Position numbers and translations under genes: made by a program
Notes under the pieces: generated by a model
What the model saw: the letters and a program-made list of their open reading frames with translations, nothing else
The model's database searches: none
What the model was told of the DNA's origin: nothing
Assembly: GCA_937943605.1 (NCBI GenBank)
Contig: CALEAW010000048.1
Span: 1-26,341, forward strand
Direction: 5' to 3'
DNA length: 26,341 bases
From: an uncultured Sutterella sp.
GTDB taxonomy: Bacteria; Pseudomonadota; Gammaproteobacteria; Burkholderiales; Burkholderiaceae_F
In this document: positions 14,380 through 22,988 of the stretch, in pieces
Numbering within the stretch: the stretch's first letter is position 1
Layout of the letters: each line of letters begins with the position of its first letter

Positions 14380-15723
14380 ATGACTCGTCGTTATTTCGGA
14401 ACCGATGGTGTTCGTGGTCGTGTGGGTAAGGCACCGATTACGCCGGATTTTGTCCTTCGTTTGGGGCAGGCTGCAGGCCGAGTTTTGCGTCGTAAGAGCG
14501 CAGATGGTCATGCGGCAGTCTTGATTGGTAAAGATACGCGTGTGTCTGGCTATATGTTGGAAGCCGCCCTGCAGGCCGGGTTCTCTTCGGCGGGGGTGGA
14601 TGTTGTGCTCTGTGGCCCGATTCCGACGCCTGCTGTGGCTTATCTCACGCGCGCCTTGCGTCTTGATGCAGGTGTCGTGCTTTCGGCTAGTCACAATCCC
14701 TATGACGATAACGGGATTAAGTTCTTTTCGGGCGAAGGGACAAAATTCCCTGACGCTGTTGAGCTTGAAATTGAAGATGAGCTTGACCGTGGCTACGAAT
14801 GTGTACCCTCTGCAGAGTTAGGGAAGGCTCAGCGTTTAGATGATGCGGCTGGTCGCTACATCGAGTTTTGTAAGTCGACGATTGACTTTAGTACGGACCT
14901 AAAGGGCCTTCGTATTTTGGTCGACTGTGCTAATGGTGCGGCTTACCATATTGCGCCTGACGTCTTCCATGAACTTGGCGCTGAAGTGGTTGCGGTGGGT
15001 AATCAGCCTGACGGTCTCAACATCAATGACGGTGTGGGGGCAACGCATACCGAGAACCTCTCGCAATTGGCAGCTGAACATCATTGCGACGTCGCTGTGA
15101 GTCTTGACGGTGATGCAGATCGTTTGATCATGGCCGACGCTAATGGACATGTCTATAACGGCGATGAATTACTCTACGTCATCGTGTGTGACCGTATGAG
15201 TACAGGTCGAGTGGATGGGGTTGTTGGTACGCTCATGACGAACTATGCCCTCGAACGACGCTTCCACGAAATGAACGTAGGCTTCGTTCGTGCTAAGGTT
15301 GGCGACCGTTATGTGCTCGAGCAGTTGAAGGAACACGCTTGGCTCTTTGGTGGCGAAACGTCAGGGCATTTGTTGGCGTTAGATCGTCAAACAACGGGTG
15401 ACGGTATTGTGAGCGCACTGCAAGTGCTTTCTGCGATGCGTCGTACAGGTAAAAGCCTGGCTGAATTGACGGCAGACCTTGAACTCTTACCTCAGGTGTT
15501 AGTCAATAAGCGCATTCCAGCTGGTTATGATTGGCAAAATGATCGTGAGTTCTCTCGCACCGTTGAAGCGTGCCGTACCGAAGTCGAAGGTCGTGGTCGT
15601 GTTTTGATTCGCCCGTCGGGAACGGAACCACTGCTTCGCATTATGGTTGAAGCTGATGATAAGCAGTTGGCACAGGACTTGGCTCAACGAATGGCTGATA
15701 GTCTTTCTGTTGAAGTTATGTAA
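14380..15723 (+). CDS. glmM: Phosphoglucosamine mutase
   Basis: GlmM interconverts glucosamine 6-phosphate and 1-phosphate, supplying UDP-GlcNAc for peptidoglycan and LPS. The 447 residues match E. coli (445). The phosphorylatable serine is S104 in SASHNP (102-107). The metal loop DGDADR (about 243-248), the sugar loop GGETSGH and the phosphate-binding RPSGTEP near the C-terminus are all present. TTAAAGGAG supports the ATG at 14380. In E. coli secG follows; here the next gene is an unrecognised small protein. A 6-bp hairpin (15736-15753) without a T-run lies just behind. Confidence 0.97.
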   Translation: MTRRYFGTDGVRGRVGKAPITPDFVLRLGQAAGRVLRRKSADGHAAVLIGKDTRVSGYMLEAALQAGFSSAGVDVVLCGPIPTPAVAYLTRALRLDAGVVLSASHNPYDDNGIKFFSGEGTKFPDAVELEIEDELDRGYECVPSAELGKAQRLDDAAGRYIEFCKSTIDFSTDLKGLRILVDCANGAAYHIAPDVFHELGAEVVAVGNQPDGLNINDGVGATHTENLSQLAAEHHCDVAVSLDGDADRLIMADANGHVYNGDELLYVIVCDRMSTGRVDGVVGTLMTNYALERRFHEMNVGFVRAKVGDRYVLEQLKEHAWLFGGETSGHLLALDRQTTGDGIVSALQVLSAMRRTGKSLAELTADLELLPQVLVNKRIPAGYDWQNDREFSRTVEACRTEVEGRGRVLIRPSGTEPLLRIMVEADDKQLAQDLAQRMADSLSVEVM

Positions 15724-15841
15724 GACTTTGCGTCCGAGGTGGAATCACACCTCCCTGGGAGCTAGACTTCCTGCTAAACTCTTATTATTGATTCTTTAAG
15801 GTCATAATCGCATTTGACCATTTTGATAAAGGATAAATTCA

Positions 15842-16186
15842 ATGACCGATGCACAGACCACTCAGGAAACTGCTCCGCAACTTCAGAAGGGTCCTTTCAT
15901 TCACACACTTCGTCTTTATCTGGTTGGGGGTCAACAGTTTACGCTCAATGAAGTGTCGGATTCTCCTGAAGTTCCGCGAAATGTCGTGGCATTTATTAAC
16001 GCTTGGCGTGAAAAGAAGGATGTTTGGCACAGCCCCAATAACGATCCTCGTTTCGGCGTTCGCGTGAAGGATGTTTCGCTTTACGAATATCATATCGGTC
16101 AGCCGAAGAATCCTGAAGAACTCAACAAGAACGAGGCTGAGGCCGAGGTTGCTGCCGAGGCTGAAAAGCCCGCTGAAGAAGCCTAA
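15842..16186 (+). CDS. Small acidic-tailed protein of unknown function
   Basis: I do not recognise this 114-residue protein. Residues about 18-90 look folded: alternating hydrophobic strands (FIHTLRLYLVGGQQFTL, FGVRVKDVSLYEYHI) surround a helix (NVVAFINAWREKK). The last 25 or so residues are Glu/Ala-rich and probably disordered. There is no signal peptide or TM segment, so it is likely cytoplasmic. An AAAGGATAAATTC SD stands before the ATG, codon use is like the neighbours, and a strong terminator follows, so it is very probably a real, separately controlled gene. It lies between glmM and the PII gene, which gives no clear functional hint. Confidence 0.8.
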   Translation: MTDAQTTQETAPQLQKGPFIHTLRLYLVGGQQFTLNEVSDSPEVPRNVVAFINAWREKKDVWHSPNNDPRFGVRVKDVSLYEYHIGQPKNPEELNKNEAEAEVAAEAEKPAEEA

Positions 16187-16205
16187 GCTAATCAGTGATG
16201 TTTGG

Positions 16206-16240
16206 CCGGACTGCTTTAAAGCAAAGCAGTTCGGTTTTTT
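16206..16240 (+). terminator. Terminator of the small unknown gene
   Basis: Arms 16206-16216 and 16224-16234 pair over 11 bp with one G-U, followed directly by T6. It is a textbook intrinsic terminator 20 bases after the stop. Confidence 0.9.
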
Positions 16241-16342
16241 ATTTGGAATTTCTGTCGCAAATGGTTTGCAGGTGCTTAGGTATTTGCTAGACTTTTGTGC
16301 ATTATGTGTTTTACATCCGGGTTATGCCGGTAAAGAAGTGTC

Positions 16343-16681
16343 ATGAAGCTGATTGTTGCCGTTATTAAACCTTTTAAGCTTGACGAAGTTCGCGAAGCAC
16401 TGGCAGATGCAGGGGTTAATGGCCTCACTGTGACTGAAGTCAAGGGGTTTGGTCGCCAGAAGGGACATACTGAGCTCTATCGTGGCGCTGAGTATGTTGT
16501 GGATTTCTTGCCAAAGCTCAAGATTGAAGCGGTTGTTTCGGATGATATCGTCGAGCAAGGGATTGAAGCTATTCGTAAGGCTGCGTATACGGGCAAGATT
16601 GGTGATGGCAAAATCTTCGTCTACGAAGTCGAACAGGCTATTCGTATTCGAACAGGAGAAACGGGCGAAGGCGCTTTGTAA
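16343..16681 (+). CDS. glnB: Nitrogen regulatory protein P-II
   Basis: This is a trimeric 2-oxoglutarate/ATP/ADP sensor that controls glutamine synthetase adenylylation, NtrB or AmtB. The 112 residues are full length. KGFGRQKGHTELYRGAEY contains the T-loop with Y51, the uridylylation site. The B-loop TGKIGDGKIFV and C-terminal IRIRTGETG are intact. GlnB and GlnK cannot be told apart with certainty: no amtB follows, favouring GlnB, while AAYTGKIGDGK and the .GAL end resemble GlnK. The SD is GTAAAGAAG. It is monocistronic, ending at a strong bidirectional terminator shared with smr. Confidence 0.93.
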   Translation: MKLIVAVIKPFKLDEVREALADAGVNGLTVTEVKGFGRQKGHTELYRGAEYVVDFLPKLKIEAVVSDDIVEQGIEAIRKAAYTGKIGDGKIFVYEVEQAIRIRTGETGEGAL

Positions 16682-16694
16682 AATACCAAAAGCC

Positions 16695-16745
16695 AAAAAG
16701 CGGGTTGATAAGATCAGATTCCCTGACTTTATCAACCCGCTTTTT
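16695..16745. terminator. Bidirectional terminator between glnB and smr
   Basis: Arms 16695-16711 and 16729-16745 are 17 exactly paired bases with A5 and T5 at the ends; the loop can pair further (tcag / ctga). It serves both convergent genes. Confidence 0.9.
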
Positions 16746-16760
16746 GTTGATGAGTGACGC

Positions 16761-17423
16761 TTAAGGATGGAGCGGATTTTTCTTTTGAGAGATCAAAACG
16801 CGTACAGCCCCTGAGTCACCATCCGTTGGAGGTGTTTGAACAAATGCCATGACTTCGATACGTTGCTTGAGCCAACGACGAACCATTTCTTTTAGGACAC
16901 TTTGTCCGCCTTCACTACCATAGCCCTTGCCGTGCACAATGCGTAAACAGCGGTAGCCACGGAGTTGGCTATCTTGAATGAAACGAGCCACCGCTTCGCG
17001 AGCTTCCTCAACACGAAGACCATGAAGGTCAATGTGAGCCTCAATGGTCCATTCCCCACGATAAAGTTTGCGAGGAATGTCAGGTGAGACACCTTGGTGG
17101 CGATAGAGCCGACCATCCTCACTTTCAAGAAATACAGTCGGATCATGTTGATCTGACATGCTCGATTGAAGGATCTCTTCGCGTTCAGTGACAACGCTTC
17201 GAGCGATGGGACGAGGCTTAGGTGCCTTAGTGTCGGCCAAATTTTTTTGAGGCATGCGTTTGACGCCAAACTCAGCCATCGCTGTCGCAAATTGATTGGC
17301 TTCGCGATGGCGTCGATTGGCTTCTTCACGCTGTTTGCGTGCTTCTTCTTCGCGCGCTTTAGCTTCTTCCTTGAGGGCTTTGCTGACCTTTTTAAGGTCA
17401 GCAAAGTTGTTGATCGTATGCAT
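16761..17423 (-). CDS. Smr-domain protein
   Basis: Residues about 128-212 form an Smr (small MutS-related) domain, with HIDLHGLRVEEAREAV carrying the DLHG motif (132-135) and LRIVHGKGYGS carrying HGKG (164-167). Such domains are nicking endonucleases or RNA-cleaving factors in ribosome-collision rescue (SmrB in E. coli). The first 45 residues are a Lys/Glu/Arg-rich helix, probably a coiled coil. It could be a SmrB/SmrA-type protein, but the orthologue cannot be assigned here. The ATG at 17423 has no clear SD. It lies 39 bases downstream of trxB on the same strand and is likely cotranscribed with it. Confidence 0.9.
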   Translation of the reverse strand: MHTINNFADLKKVSKALKEEAKAREEEARKQREEANRRHREANQFATAMAEFGVKRMPQKNLADTKAPKPRPIARSVVTEREEILQSSMSDQHDPTVFLESEDGRLYRHQGVSPDIPRKLYRGEWTIEAHIDLHGLRVEEAREAVARFIQDSQLRGYRCLRIVHGKGYGSEGGQSVLKEMVRRWLKQRIEVMAFVQTPPTDGDSGAVRVLISQKKNPLHP

Positions 17424-17462
17424 AACGAATGAAGGCTTTATTGTTCAGAGTATCGATAAAAG

Positions 17463-18416
17463 TTACTGCTGGGCTTCTAAGAAACGTTGAGCATCTAAGG
17501 CGGCCATGCAACCCGTCGCAGCGGATGTGACAGCCTGACGATAGATCTGGTCTTGCACGTCGCCCGCGGCAAAGACACCGGGGACAGACGTAGCGGTCGC
17601 AGCTGGGGCTCGAGAACCAGCTGTAACAATATAGCCGTTTTGTAACTCTAACTGGCCTTCAAAGAGGCTTGTGTTTGGACGATGACCGATTGCAATGAAG
17701 ACACCAGAGACTTCCACGGTTTTTTGTTCTTCACCGACCATGCTGTCAAGACGAAGACCAGTGACGCCATTACCGTCACCGAGAACTTCATTGACCGTAC
17801 GATTGAGTTCAAGCGAAATGCGGCCTTCTTTGACGGCTTCCATGAGATGGTCGATGAGAATAGGCTCGGCACGGAATGTGTCACGACGGTGCACCAACGT
17901 TACATGACTCGCAATATTGCTGAGATAGAGCGCTTCTTCAACAGCTGCATTGCCACCACCAACAACAGCGACTGGCTTGCCGCGATAGAAGAAACCGTCA
18001 CAGGTAGCGCAGCCCGAGACGCCGCGACCACGGTAGGCGGTTTCGCTCTCCAAACCGAGATACATGGCGGAAGCTCCGGTGGCAATAATCAAGGCATCGC
18101 AAGTATACGTGGTACCCATGTCGCCTTGGAGCACAAATGGACGAACAGAGAGGTCGGCCTTATTAATCATGTCAAACACAATTTCAGTGCCAAAACGCTC
18201 TGCCTGTTTTTGCAAGCGCTCCATCAGTTCAGGGCCTTGAATGCCTTCGGCAGCAGAAGGCCAATTGTCGACTTCAGACGTGGTCATTAACTGACCGCCA
18301 TGATCCATCCCTGTGATCAAAACGGGTTTAAGATTCGCGCGGGCTGCATACGTGGCAGCAGTAAAACCGGCAGGACCGGAGCCGAGAATGATGACCTGGC
18401 TATGCTTGGTTTCCAT
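17463..18416 (-). CDS. trxB: Thioredoxin reductase
   Basis: This FAD enzyme passes NADPH electrons to thioredoxin. The 317 residues match the low-molecular-weight family. The FAD motif GSGPAG is at 12-17, the redox pair CATC at C136/C139 (E. coli C135/C138), VVGGGNAAVEEA binds NADPH, and the C-terminal FAAGDVQD closes the FAD site. I chose the ATG at 18416, preceded by AAGGAACGC. An upstream in-frame ATG at 18476 would add 20 residues with no family match. It is divergent from ftsK. A 10-bp inverted repeat sits 21 bases upstream of the start. Confidence 0.97.
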   Translation of the reverse strand: METKHSQVIILGSGPAGFTAATYAARANLKPVLITGMDHGGQLMTTSEVDNWPSAAEGIQGPELMERLQKQAERFGTEIVFDMINKADLSVRPFVLQGDMGTTYTCDALIIATGASAMYLGLESETAYRGRGVSGCATCDGFFYRGKPVAVVGGGNAAVEEALYLSNIASHVTLVHRRDTFRAEPILIDHLMEAVKEGRISLELNRTVNEVLGDGNGVTGLRLDSMVGEEQKTVEVSGVFIAIGHRPNTSLFEGQLELQNGYIVTAGSRAPAATATSVPGVFAAGDVQDQIYRQAVTSAATGCMAALDAQRFLEAQQ

Positions 18417-18436
18417 AATGCGTTCCTTACTCGATG

Positions 18437-18464
18437 GATTCTGACAACAAAGCATGTCAGAATC
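18437..18464. repeat. 10-bp inverted repeat upstream of trxB
   Basis: gattctgaca (18437-18446) and tgtcagaatc (18455-18464) are exact complements around 8 bases. Position suits either a trxB leader hairpin or an operator. No known regulator motif is recognised. Confidence 0.5.
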
Positions 18465-18525
18465 GGGAATAATCAAGATTGATTCTCAAAGAAAGAATAG
18501 GTTTTTTTGATTCTATCTCGAATTT

Positions 18526-18557
18526 TGATAGGAATGGTTTAATTGATAGGATTAAAC
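18526..18557. repeat. Paired tgatagga repeats and small palindrome in the trxB-ftsK gap
   Basis: The octamer tgatagga occurs at 18526-18533 and again at 18544-18551, 18 bases apart. The second copy overlaps an inverted repeat, gtttaat (18537-18543) / attaaac (18551-18557). The region lies between divergent starts, so a shared operator is possible. Confidence 0.35.
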
Positions 18558-18651
18558 TGGCATGGCGCAATATGTTGTAACGAATTCGAGATGAGGACGA
18601 AATAGGATCCTGTCGACAAAAAGCCGAACGAATACACCAGATCTTTCTAAA

Positions 18652-21147
18652 ATGAGTAGAAGACTTGGCAACGCGAAGAGCACAAGAATAATCACACGGA
18701 CTATGGCAAAAGAAGCAAAAAAGAGTACGCGTAAAAAAAAGACGCTCGCCCCTGAGGTGACTCAAGAAGAGGGGGCGATTCGAGGAAAGGACTTAAAAAC
18801 GATATTGTCAGCTTGGTTCATGGGGACGGTGCGTACCTTATGGGCTTGGAGTTGGTTACTCTCCGTTTTTATAGCGATTGTTCTCGCCTTGATGTTAGGG
18901 AGTTATTCGCTCAACGATCCCGCTTTTTCGGTTGCTAGTGGACGTACACCCCATAATTTTTGTGGTGCTCTTGGGGCATGGACTGCCGATTTTATGTTGT
19001 CGGCTTTTGGGTTTTCTGCTTGGTGGTTTGTGCTTGGCAGTGCGATGATCGGTATTTTCGCTATTCGCACGGCCTGGCGACGTATGAACGGTGAAACGGA
19101 TCCTTTGAGAATTAATCCACCGAAACTTACAGCCGCTGTGGGCTTTGTTGCCCTCTTGGTGGGATCAACTTGCTTAGAAGCTTTACGTTTACGTCGATTC
19201 CAAATGATTTTGCCTGGTGAGCCTGGCGGGATTGTTGGTGATAGTTTGGCTTGGGGCATTCGTCACTATATTGGTGTCGGGCTTTCGACGACGTTTTTCT
19301 TTGCTTTGATTGCGATCGGCTTATCGCTTCTCATGGATTTTCAGTGGAGTCTTGTGGCCGAGCGTATTGGGCGCCCGATATGCCGTTGGTTTATTGATCC
19401 GATTTGGCGACTCTTTACCAAGAAAAAAGAGGCAGTTGAGGAAGATGTCCCTGATGTGAAGCCAATCAATGAGGAGTCGTTGCCAACGGCGTCGTCGTTA
19501 CGCATTCTTCGCCCGAGCGAAGAGCTAGCGATCACCGACTCGATTGACGAACCGACTTTACCTGATGTTGAGCCGATGGGAGAGACGGAACCTGTTGACA
19601 TGCCTTCGGTGACGAAGGAGGTTCAAGCTCGTACGCAAATGGCGCGACCTGTAGCTGTCAAGCCAGTCACCCCTACGACGAATGCGTTGAGTATGACACT
19701 ACTTGATGAGCCCGATCAGCAGGCTGAAAAGAGTAGCGAAGAATCTTTGGCGATGACAGGTCGTTTGATTGTGTCGAAGCTGAAGAGTTACGGTATTGAC
19801 GCTGAAGTCACAGGAGCGCAAACGGGCCCAGTCATTACACAGTTTTGGCTTGAGCCTGGCGCAGGCGTCAAAGGTTCTCAGATTGAAGGCGTGCGCGACG
19901 ATCTTCGTCGTACGTTAGGGGTACAAGCTGTTCGTGTGGTGCCAAGTATCCCTGGGACAAGCTATATCGGTTTAGAAGTCCCCAATCCAGTTCGCGAAAC
20001 TGTTCGACTCAAAGAAATTTTGGATAGTAAAGCGTTTCGTCAGAGTTCAGCGCCTCTTACGTTGGCTTTGGGTAAGGATATTGCGGGTAAACCGTTCGCG
20101 ATTGACCTTGCCAAAATGCCTCATCTTTTGGTGGCAGGGACCACGGGGTCAGGGAAGTCAGTGGGCATTAATGCCATGATTCTCTCGATGCTTTACCGTA
20201 ATACGCCTGCAGATCTCCGTTTGGTGTTGATCGATCCGAAGATGTTGGAATTTTCGCTTTATAACGGCATTCCGCACCTCTTGTGTCCAGTCGTCACGGA
20301 TATGAATAAGGCCGCATCGGCGTTGAAGTGGCTCACCAAAGAAATGGATCGCCGCTATGCGGTGATGAGTCATGTTGGCGTGCGTCACTTCAATAACTAC
20401 AACGAAAAAATTCGTAAAGCTGCAGCCCAGGGCGAAGTGATTCCGGATCCGATGGCGGCGGCTGATGATCCGGCAGCCAAGCCACTTGAAACATGGCCGT
20501 TTGTGGTGTGCATCATCGACGAATTGGCGGACTTGATGCTGACAAATCGAAAAGAGGTCGAAGGTGAGATTACGCGTTTGACGCAAAAAGCTCGTGCCGC
20601 TGGTATTCATCTGGTCATTGCTACGCAGCGCCCGTCAGTAGACGTGGTGACGAGTTTGATTAAGGCCAACGTGCCAACAAGAATTTCGTTCCAGGTCGCT
20701 TCGGGTGTGGATAGCCGAGTGATTTTGGGAGAAAGCGGTGCTGAGTCTTTGCTTGGCTGGGGCGATATGTTGCTCAGACGCCCAGGAGTACCTCAGGCCA
20801 CACGTATTCAAGGGTGCTTTGTGGCTGACGATGAAGTACTTCGTGTGGTCGCAGAACTGCGAAAGATGGGTGAGCCCGAGTACATTAATGCGGTGACCGA
20901 AGCTGAAGACGAAAGTGATGGTGAGACTGCTAGTGTGGGTCGTCGATCAGGGGAATCAGATCCGCTTTATGACAAGGCGGTTGATTTAGTGCTCCGTGAG
21001 CGTCGCGCGACGATTTCTTTTGTTCAGCGACATTTAGGCATTGGTTATAACCGTGCAGCTAACCTACTAGAAGCCATGGAAGAAGCTCGCGTGGTGAGTA
21101 AGGCCAACAGCGCGGGTCGTCGAGAAATATTGGTTCAGGAAAATTAA
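18652..21147 (+). CDS. ftsK: DNA translocase FtsK
   Basis: FtsK is a septal DNA pump that aligns dif sites and activates XerCD at division. The 831-residue protein has hydrophobic segments at about 67-85, 112-140, 160-176 and 208-228 (N-terminal membrane domain) and an acidic/Pro linker of about 100 residues (260-360), much shorter than in E. coli (total 1329) but normal for many bacteria. The motor follows, with Walker A GTTGSGKS (496-503) and Walker B VVCIIDELAD (618-627). The C-terminal gamma winged helix (about 768-831) reads KOPS-type sites. Two starts are possible: the ATG at 18652, or the ATG at 18703 (MAKEAKKS); neither has a good SD. lolA begins 2 bases after the stop. Confidence 0.95.
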   Translation: MSRRLGNAKSTRIITRTMAKEAKKSTRKKKTLAPEVTQEEGAIRGKDLKTILSAWFMGTVRTLWAWSWLLSVFIAIVLALMLGSYSLNDPAFSVASGRTPHNFCGALGAWTADFMLSAFGFSAWWFVLGSAMIGIFAIRTAWRRMNGETDPLRINPPKLTAAVGFVALLVGSTCLEALRLRRFQMILPGEPGGIVGDSLAWGIRHYIGVGLSTTFFFALIAIGLSLLMDFQWSLVAERIGRPICRWFIDPIWRLFTKKKEAVEEDVPDVKPINEESLPTASSLRILRPSEELAITDSIDEPTLPDVEPMGETEPVDMPSVTKEVQARTQMARPVAVKPVTPTTNALSMTLLDEPDQQAEKSSEESLAMTGRLIVSKLKSYGIDAEVTGAQTGPVITQFWLEPGAGVKGSQIEGVRDDLRRTLGVQAVRVVPSIPGTSYIGLEVPNPVRETVRLKEILDSKAFRQSSAPLTLALGKDIAGKPFAIDLAKMPHLLVAGTTGSGKSVGINAMILSMLYRNTPADLRLVLIDPKMLEFSLYNGIPHLLCPVVTDMNKAASALKWLTKEMDRRYAVMSHVGVRHFNNYNEKIRKAAAQGEVIPDPMAAADDPAAKPLETWPFVVCIIDELADLMLTNRKEVEGEITRLTQKARAAGIHLVIATQRPSVDVVTSLIKANVPTRISFQVASGVDSRVILGESGAESLLGWGDMLLRRPGVPQATRIQGCFVADDEVLRVVAELRKMGEPEYINAVTEAEDESDGETASVGRRSGESDPLYDKAVDLVLRERRATISFVQRHLGIGYNRAANLLEAMEEARVVSKANSAGRREILVQEN

Positions 21148-21149
21148 AA

Positions 21150-21791
21150 ATGATGAAATCGACACGACGTCTATTTTGTATGGGGCTATGTTTGTTGCCT
21201 TTGATGAGTACAGCTTGGGCGAAGCTGTCTGTACCAGAACAAGCGACTGAAAAATTACACGCATTTTTAAAGAATACCTCGATGGCCGCTGGCGAATTTA
21301 CTCAAACGGTGGTCGATCGCACAGGCCGCGAAGCGGCGCCTACGTCGACGGGGTATTTCCGTTTTATGCGCCCAGGAAAGTTCGAGTGGACCTATGTCAC
21401 GCCTTACCGTCAAGAAATTATGAGTGACGGTGAGACGTTATGGATACATGATCCAGAGCTCCTCCAGGTGACGGTCAAAAAGCTGTCTGGTGCTTTGCCA
21501 AGTACCCCAGCTGCTATTCTTTTTGGTGATCGTCCTTTTGAGGAAGATTGGACGGTCGTGAACCGCTCGGCTGTAGAACTCGAAGCGACACCCAAAAAGC
21601 CTGAGGGCTCCTTCGAACGTGTACGCATTACATTTACCCCAGAAGGTGAGCTGCACAAGATGGAGCTCTTGGACACTTTTGGTCAAACGACGGAGTTACT
21701 CATAAAGGGTTTAGAGCGGAAAAATATGAAATCTGAGATGTTTAAGTTACAGATTCCGGAAGGCACGGATGTGATCGAGGCTGGATTGTAA
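21150..21791 (+). CDS. lolA: Outer-membrane lipoprotein carrier protein LolA
   Basis: LolA is a periplasmic chaperone that ferries lipoproteins from LolCDE to LolB. The 213 residues start with a Sec signal peptide (basic MMKSTRR, hydrophobic core, likely cleavage after STAWA at 24). The mature part shows the LolA pattern: AGEFTQTV, STGYFRFMRPGKFEWTYVTPY, DGETLWIHDPEL.QVTVKKL and a late F.L.IPEGTDVIE. It starts 2 bases after ftsK, so it is translationally coupled; the SD lies in the ftsK end (CAGGAA). ftsK-lolA is a common order in Proteobacteria. Confidence 0.93.
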   Translation: MMKSTRRLFCMGLCLLPLMSTAWAKLSVPEQATEKLHAFLKNTSMAAGEFTQTVVDRTGREAAPTSTGYFRFMRPGKFEWTYVTPYRQEIMSDGETLWIHDPELLQVTVKKLSGALPSTPAAILFGDRPFEEDWTVVNRSAVELEATPKKPEGSFERVRITFTPEGELHKMELLDTFGQTTELLIKGLERKNMKSEMFKLQIPEGTDVIEAGL

Positions 21792-21822
21792 AAAAAGTAG
21801 CCTATGAGGGCTTTTCGCTAAC

Positions 21823-21880
21823 TTGACTCGCTAGACGAACTGATACAATGCTTTGCATAAGTGAAGAATGCTTAAGCATT
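21823..21880 (+). promoter_or_regulatory. Promoter and two candidate operators of the WYL regulator
   Basis: TTGACT (21823-21828) and TACAAT (21844-21849) form a promoter with a short 15-base spacer. ATGC-TTT-GCAT at 21848-21858 overlaps the -10 end, and ATGC-TTAA-GCAT at 21868-21879 lies downstream, with starts 20 bp apart (two helical turns). The second extends to a 14-bp perfect palindrome (21867-21880). This layout fits autorepression by the following gene. Confidence 0.5.
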
Positions 21881-21938
21881 TACTTCCGACAAAGTTTTTT
21901 CAGTTCATATTTCATCAAAAAAGGCTAGGGGAATTTAC

Positions 21939-22946
21939 ATGTCCGATCATATGCGACATCTGATGATTGACCGTCTTTTGTCCGAACAGAGTGTCGTAAG
22001 TTTTCAGGAGTTGCAGAACGTTCTGCATGTGAGCGCCCCAACGGTTAAGCGCGACATTCGCTATATGCGCGAAGAGTTGAATGCGCCTATCGTCTACTCC
22101 CGCAGTAAAGGCGGGTATTTGTACGAAACGCCTGAGAAAGCAAGTGGGGACGCCAAGCGTGTCTTCGCTTTGCGTAAAAAAGGGTGGTTTAGCGCGCAGG
22201 AATTGTATGTGCTCGTCAAAACCATCGATTTGCTTGAGGGCTTAGCGAGCGATGAAACCTCGGCCATTCTCAAAGAGATCGAACCGTTACGTGCTCGCGT
22301 AACTTCTCTGTTAGGTCTTAATGGCGTATCTCCAAAGGAATTGCTTGGGCGTGTGAAAATCTTTGATTATTCAGCGCTTCATCAAGAACCTGCCTCGTTT
22401 TTGACGGTAGGGATCGCCATTTGTGAACACAAACGTCTTCATATCGCGTATCACAATCGTACGCGCAAGATTGATACGTTCCGTGAGGTTTCCCCGTTAC
22501 GCCTTGTTCATTACCGCAATCATTGGTATCTCGACGCGTATTGTCATATGTCGGACGCTTTCCGTACGTTCACGATTGAAAATATTCGTCGTTGCGTGAT
22601 GTTGCCTCGTCCAGCTAAACGCGTTTCTTTACGTGAAATCGAAAGCCAATTAGACCAAAGCTACGGTATTTTCCGCAGTGGTGAGCCTAAGGTTGCTGTT
22701 CTTATCTTTGATGAAGAAGCGTCACCTTACATTCGTCGTGAGACCTGGCACCCAAAGCAGAAGACTTCTACGATGGGTGGTGGTGCCGTGAAACTTACGG
22801 TTCCGTATACCAATCCGACTGAGTTGATCGGTGAGATCATGAAGTGGGGGCCGCATGTTGAGGTTGAAGGACCTGAAGAACTTCGTCGTGAGGTGCAAGA
22901 GCATCTCCAGAAGACATTAGGTCTGTATACCACTCAGAAACCGTGA
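21939..22946 (+). CDS. WYL-domain transcriptional regulator
   Basis: The N-terminus (about 1-60) is a DeoR-like winged helix-turn-helix with VSFQELQNVLHVSAPTVKRDIRYM. A helical linker follows. The WYL domain covers about 155-222, with NHWYLDAYC giving W196-Y197-L198 and then FRTFTIENIRR. A WCX-type C-terminal region ends the protein. WYL proteins sense ligands, often nucleotides or nucleic acid, and control DNA-damage, phage-defence or metabolic genes; the ligand here is unknown. AGGGG upstream fixes the ATG at 21939. The phosphoesterase gene starts 42 bases after the stop and is probably in the same operon. Confidence 0.93.
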   Translation: MSDHMRHLMIDRLLSEQSVVSFQELQNVLHVSAPTVKRDIRYMREELNAPIVYSRSKGGYLYETPEKASGDAKRVFALRKKGWFSAQELYVLVKTIDLLEGLASDETSAILKEIEPLRARVTSLLGLNGVSPKELLGRVKIFDYSALHQEPASFLTVGIAICEHKRLHIAYHNRTRKIDTFREVSPLRLVHYRNHWYLDAYCHMSDAFRTFTIENIRRCVMLPRPAKRVSLREIESQLDQSYGIFRSGEPKVAVLIFDEEASPYIRRETWHPKQKTSTMGGGAVKLTVPYTNPTELIGEIMKWGPHVEVEGPEELRREVQEHLQKTLGLYTTQKP

Positions 22947-22988
22947 AGGTAATGAGGGGGGCGACAGGCCCTTTAAAGGAAATTCAAC

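Noticed and set aside
15724..15841. Terminator after glmM (gaggtg/cacctc hairpin)
   Set aside because: Only six pairs and no T-run; too weak to call.
16892..17404. 170-codon frame overlapping smr in another minus-strand frame
   Set aside because: Low-complexity Lys-rich shadow; the Smr frame contains the real domain.
17682..18290. 202-codon plus-strand frame opposite trxB
   Set aside because: Antisense shadow of a fully recognised gene, no SD, no recognisable product.
20158..20610. 150-codon minus-strand frame inside ftsK
   Set aside because: Shadow of the conserved FtsK motor region, His/Arg-rich translation typical of antisense reading.
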